The notes under the pieces were generated by a model that searched no databases, was not told where the DNA came from, and worked only from the letters and a program-made list of their open reading frames with translations. Below, piece by piece: positions 6,920-8,219 of a DNA stretch of 8,219 nucleotides (position 1 is the first letter of the stretch; each line of letters starts with the position of its first letter). The stretch comes from GCA-2723085 sp042093455 (GTDB lineage: Bacteria; Bacteroidota; Bacteroidia; Flavobacteriales_D; Parvicellaceae): NCBI GenBank assembly GCA_042093455.1, contig JBELEU010000087.1, positions 1 to 8,219 on the forward strand, read 5' to 3'. The position numbers and the translations under genes are program-made.

Positions 6920-7657
6920 TTATGGTCTATTTCCTTCAACTCTTGAATCACCAAGTGGAAGTATTTTTATAAATTCTGAAGAGCTAAACTTTCCTTGAAT
7001 ACCGCCAAAGTATATATCAGCAATAAATTTCGCACCTAGCTCATTGTAGTGAACATCATCTGCCAAGTAACTTTCAATAAAGTCTGAATACATATCAAGT
7101 GCAATAACATTTGAATTGTTATTAGTTGAGCTATTGGCAAGAGTTACAATTTGAGAGTTAAAGTCATTAATAGTTTGTGTAAGTTGATTGGTCATAATAG
7201 TGCTTGATGCTGGTGCAATTTTTTCAAGAAAAATGGTAATATCATGGTTGTAGTTCTGTAATTCATTGATTAGCTGAGTAATGTTTGATATAGGTTCAGA
7301 TGGTGGATTTCCTCCGTCCAATAAATCATTGCCTCCAATACTCAGAAGAATAACATCTGGAGTGTCAATATTTAATAGAACTTCATTAATGTTGTCAAGA
7401 ACATCTTCCGATTCAAAACCTCCAATTCCCTCATGATTTATGTCAAATGATTTTCCATTATAGTCAGCATATGATCCATTGTCGTTTATAGTACCAAGAA
7501 AATCAAAATTATAGTTATTGTCAATTAGATTTTTCCATAATTCATATCTATAGCTTTCAAAAAAATTATTTTCATCCTCCTTGTTTTTTTTGCAATTGAA
7601 AAATAGCACTGAGAAAATCAAGCAATACAAAATGGTTTTAAAAAAAGTAAATTTCAT
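6920..7657 (-). CDS. SGNH/GDSL hydrolase lipoprotein with circularly permuted order
   Basis: Predicted lipid-anchored esterase/acylhydrolase, 245 residues. A type II signal peptide ends in lipobox LFFNC with Cys22; KKNKEDE follows. The SGNH blocks are present but rotated. Mature protein begins at ESYRYELWKNLIDN (34-47), the helix that normally follows block I. Next come block II HEGIGGF (75-81), block III IGGNDLL with Gly108 and Asn110, and block V with the Asp200-x-x-His203 pair in DDVHYNELG. After a short SSSEF linker the chain ends IKILPLGDSRVEGNRP: block I, with nucleophile Ser238, eight residues from the end. In relatives this segment directly precedes the ESYRYELW helix, as in XynB-like SGNH hydrolases. 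No codon is disrupted, the frame is open and all catalytic residues survive, so activity is plausible. Substrate unknown (acetylated glycan is a guess). It converges with HMG-CoA lyase. Confidence 0.85.
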   Translation of the reverse strand: MKFTFFKTILYCLIFSVLFFNCKKNKEDENNFFESYRYELWKNLIDNNYNFDFLGTINDNGSYADYNGKSFDINHEGIGGFESEDVLDNINEVLLNIDTPDVILLSIGGNDLLDGGNPPSEPISNITQLINELQNYNHDITIFLEKIAPASSTIMTNQLTQTINDFNSQIVTLANSSTNNNSNVIALDMYSDFIESYLADDVHYNELGAKFIADIYFGGIQGKFSSSEFIKILPLGDSRVEGNRP

Positions 7658-7778
7658 TTATATTTTTTTTAAATGTATTAAACTTTTATTCAAAAACAGT
7701 TTTATGTAACTAACTGAATTTCATGATACATCTATTCCTTTTTTTTTATAAATTAAAGGATTAAGATTTTAAACTATT

Positions 7779-8219
7779 ATGATTAGGAATTATCTAGCAA
7801 CTTTATTTTTATTATCCATTGTGACTCATGTAAGTTCTCAATCTCCTCAATCTTTCAATTATCAAGCCATTGTTAGAGATGCTTCTGGACAGGCAATACC
7901 AAATCATTGTACTGGTTTTTTAATTCAAATAATCCAAGATTCATGCAATGGGCCAATAGTCTACAAAGAATCTTTCGATACAGAAATCACAAATTCATAT
8001 GGTTTGGTAAACTTAAATATTGGTTTAGGTCAACAGTTATCAACAACAAGTTTTGTTGGAATTGATTGGTCTAACTCAAAGTATTTCATTGAAACTTCAA
8101 TGGATACATCATGTATGGGTAATTATACTTCAATTGCTTGTTCTCAATTACTTAGCGTTCCCTTTGCATTGTATGCAAACGAAGCAGGTAACAGTTTGCC
8201 AGGTCCAACAGGTCCTCAG
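7779..8219 (+). CDS. Secreted protein with collagen-like start, 3' part beyond the window
   Basis: The first 147 residues of an open frame that runs off the right edge. A signal peptide MIRNYLATLFLLSIVTHVSS is followed by QSPQSFNYQAIVRDASGQAI. This is the start of a domain common in secreted Bacteroidota proteins, with TNSYGLVNLNIGLG and GIDWSNSKYFIE in the middle and SQLLSVPFALYANEAGN at its end. The last residues, PGPTGPQ (from Pro141), begin Gly-X-Y triplets, so a collagen-like or tail-fibre-like stalk probably follows. Four cysteines lie in the visible ectodomain (44, 56, 112, 121), compatible with disulphides. Function unknown; likely surface or secreted structural or adhesive protein. 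A T9SS tail may lie beyond the edge, which cannot be seen. ATG at 7779 is chosen because the signal peptide starts there. No clear promoter is seen in the 121-bp divergent gap upstream. Confidence 0.8.
   Translation, partial: MIRNYLATLFLLSIVTHVSSQSPQSFNYQAIVRDASGQAIPNHCTGFLIQIIQDSCNGPIVYKESFDTEITNSYGLVNLNIGLGQQLSTTSFVGIDWSNSKYFIETSMDTSCMGNYTSIACSQLLSVPFALYANEAGNSLPGPTGPQ

Noticed and set aside
6920..7657. The SGNH lipoprotein as a truncated pseudogene lacking its nucleophile
   Set aside because: The N-terminus does lack GDS, but an intact GDSRVEG block is at the C-terminus and the signal peptide, Asn110, Asp200 and His203 are all present in one uninterrupted frame.
7658..7778. Promoters in the gap between the SGNH lipoprotein and the collagen-like gene
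   Set aside because: A TTTTTG occurs on the minus strand but no matching TAnnTTTG at the right distance; nothing on the plus strand is convincing. Only long A/T runs are visible.

Overview
The window is AT-rich and reads as a chromosomal segment of a Bacteroidota bacterium, probably Flavobacteriales-like. Three things point there. A secreted gingipain-type peptidase ends in a type IX secretion (T9SS) sorting domain. Promoter-like sites match the Bacteroidota -7 consensus TAnnTTTG/TTCG rather than the E. coli -10. Gene starts lack Shine-Dalgarno sequences. Assignment to genus is not possible from this sequence alone. I saw no tRNA, rRNA, CRISPR array, insertion sequence or phage gene.

Left part (1-2033): the 5' part of a 2-Cys peroxiredoxin gene runs off the left edge on the minus strand. 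Across a 99-bp divergent gap lies a plus-strand pair, a VOC-fold (extradiol-dioxygenase-like) protein and a DUF2461 protein, only 2 nt apart. The DUF2461 gene converges on, and overlaps by 12 nt, a NUDIX hydrolase gene on the minus strand.

Middle (2023-6031): the NUDIX gene is the downstream partner of prfC (release factor 3) in a minus-strand operon with an 11-nt gene overlap and a good Bacteroidota promoter. Divergent from prfC is a 760-residue C25 (gingipain-family) cysteine peptidase with signal peptide, propeptide, catalytic domain, Ig-like domain and T9SS tail.

Right part (6032-8219): an HMG-CoA lyase gene has a perfect -7 box only 4 nt before its ATG, suggesting a leaderless message. 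It converges, 6 nt apart, with a minus-strand lipoprotein of the SGNH/GDSL hydrolase superfamily. At the right edge is the 5' end of a secreted protein whose last visible residues begin a collagen-like Gly-X-Y stretch.

The most unusual item is the SGNH lipoprotein. Its catalytic 'GDS' block, normally at the N-terminus of the fold, lies at the extreme C-terminus (Ser238 of 245), while the protein begins with the segment that normally follows that block. All catalytic blocks are present but in rotated order, the pattern expected of a natural circular permutation. The remaining genes are mostly housekeeping or accessory functions with no evident shared pathway.
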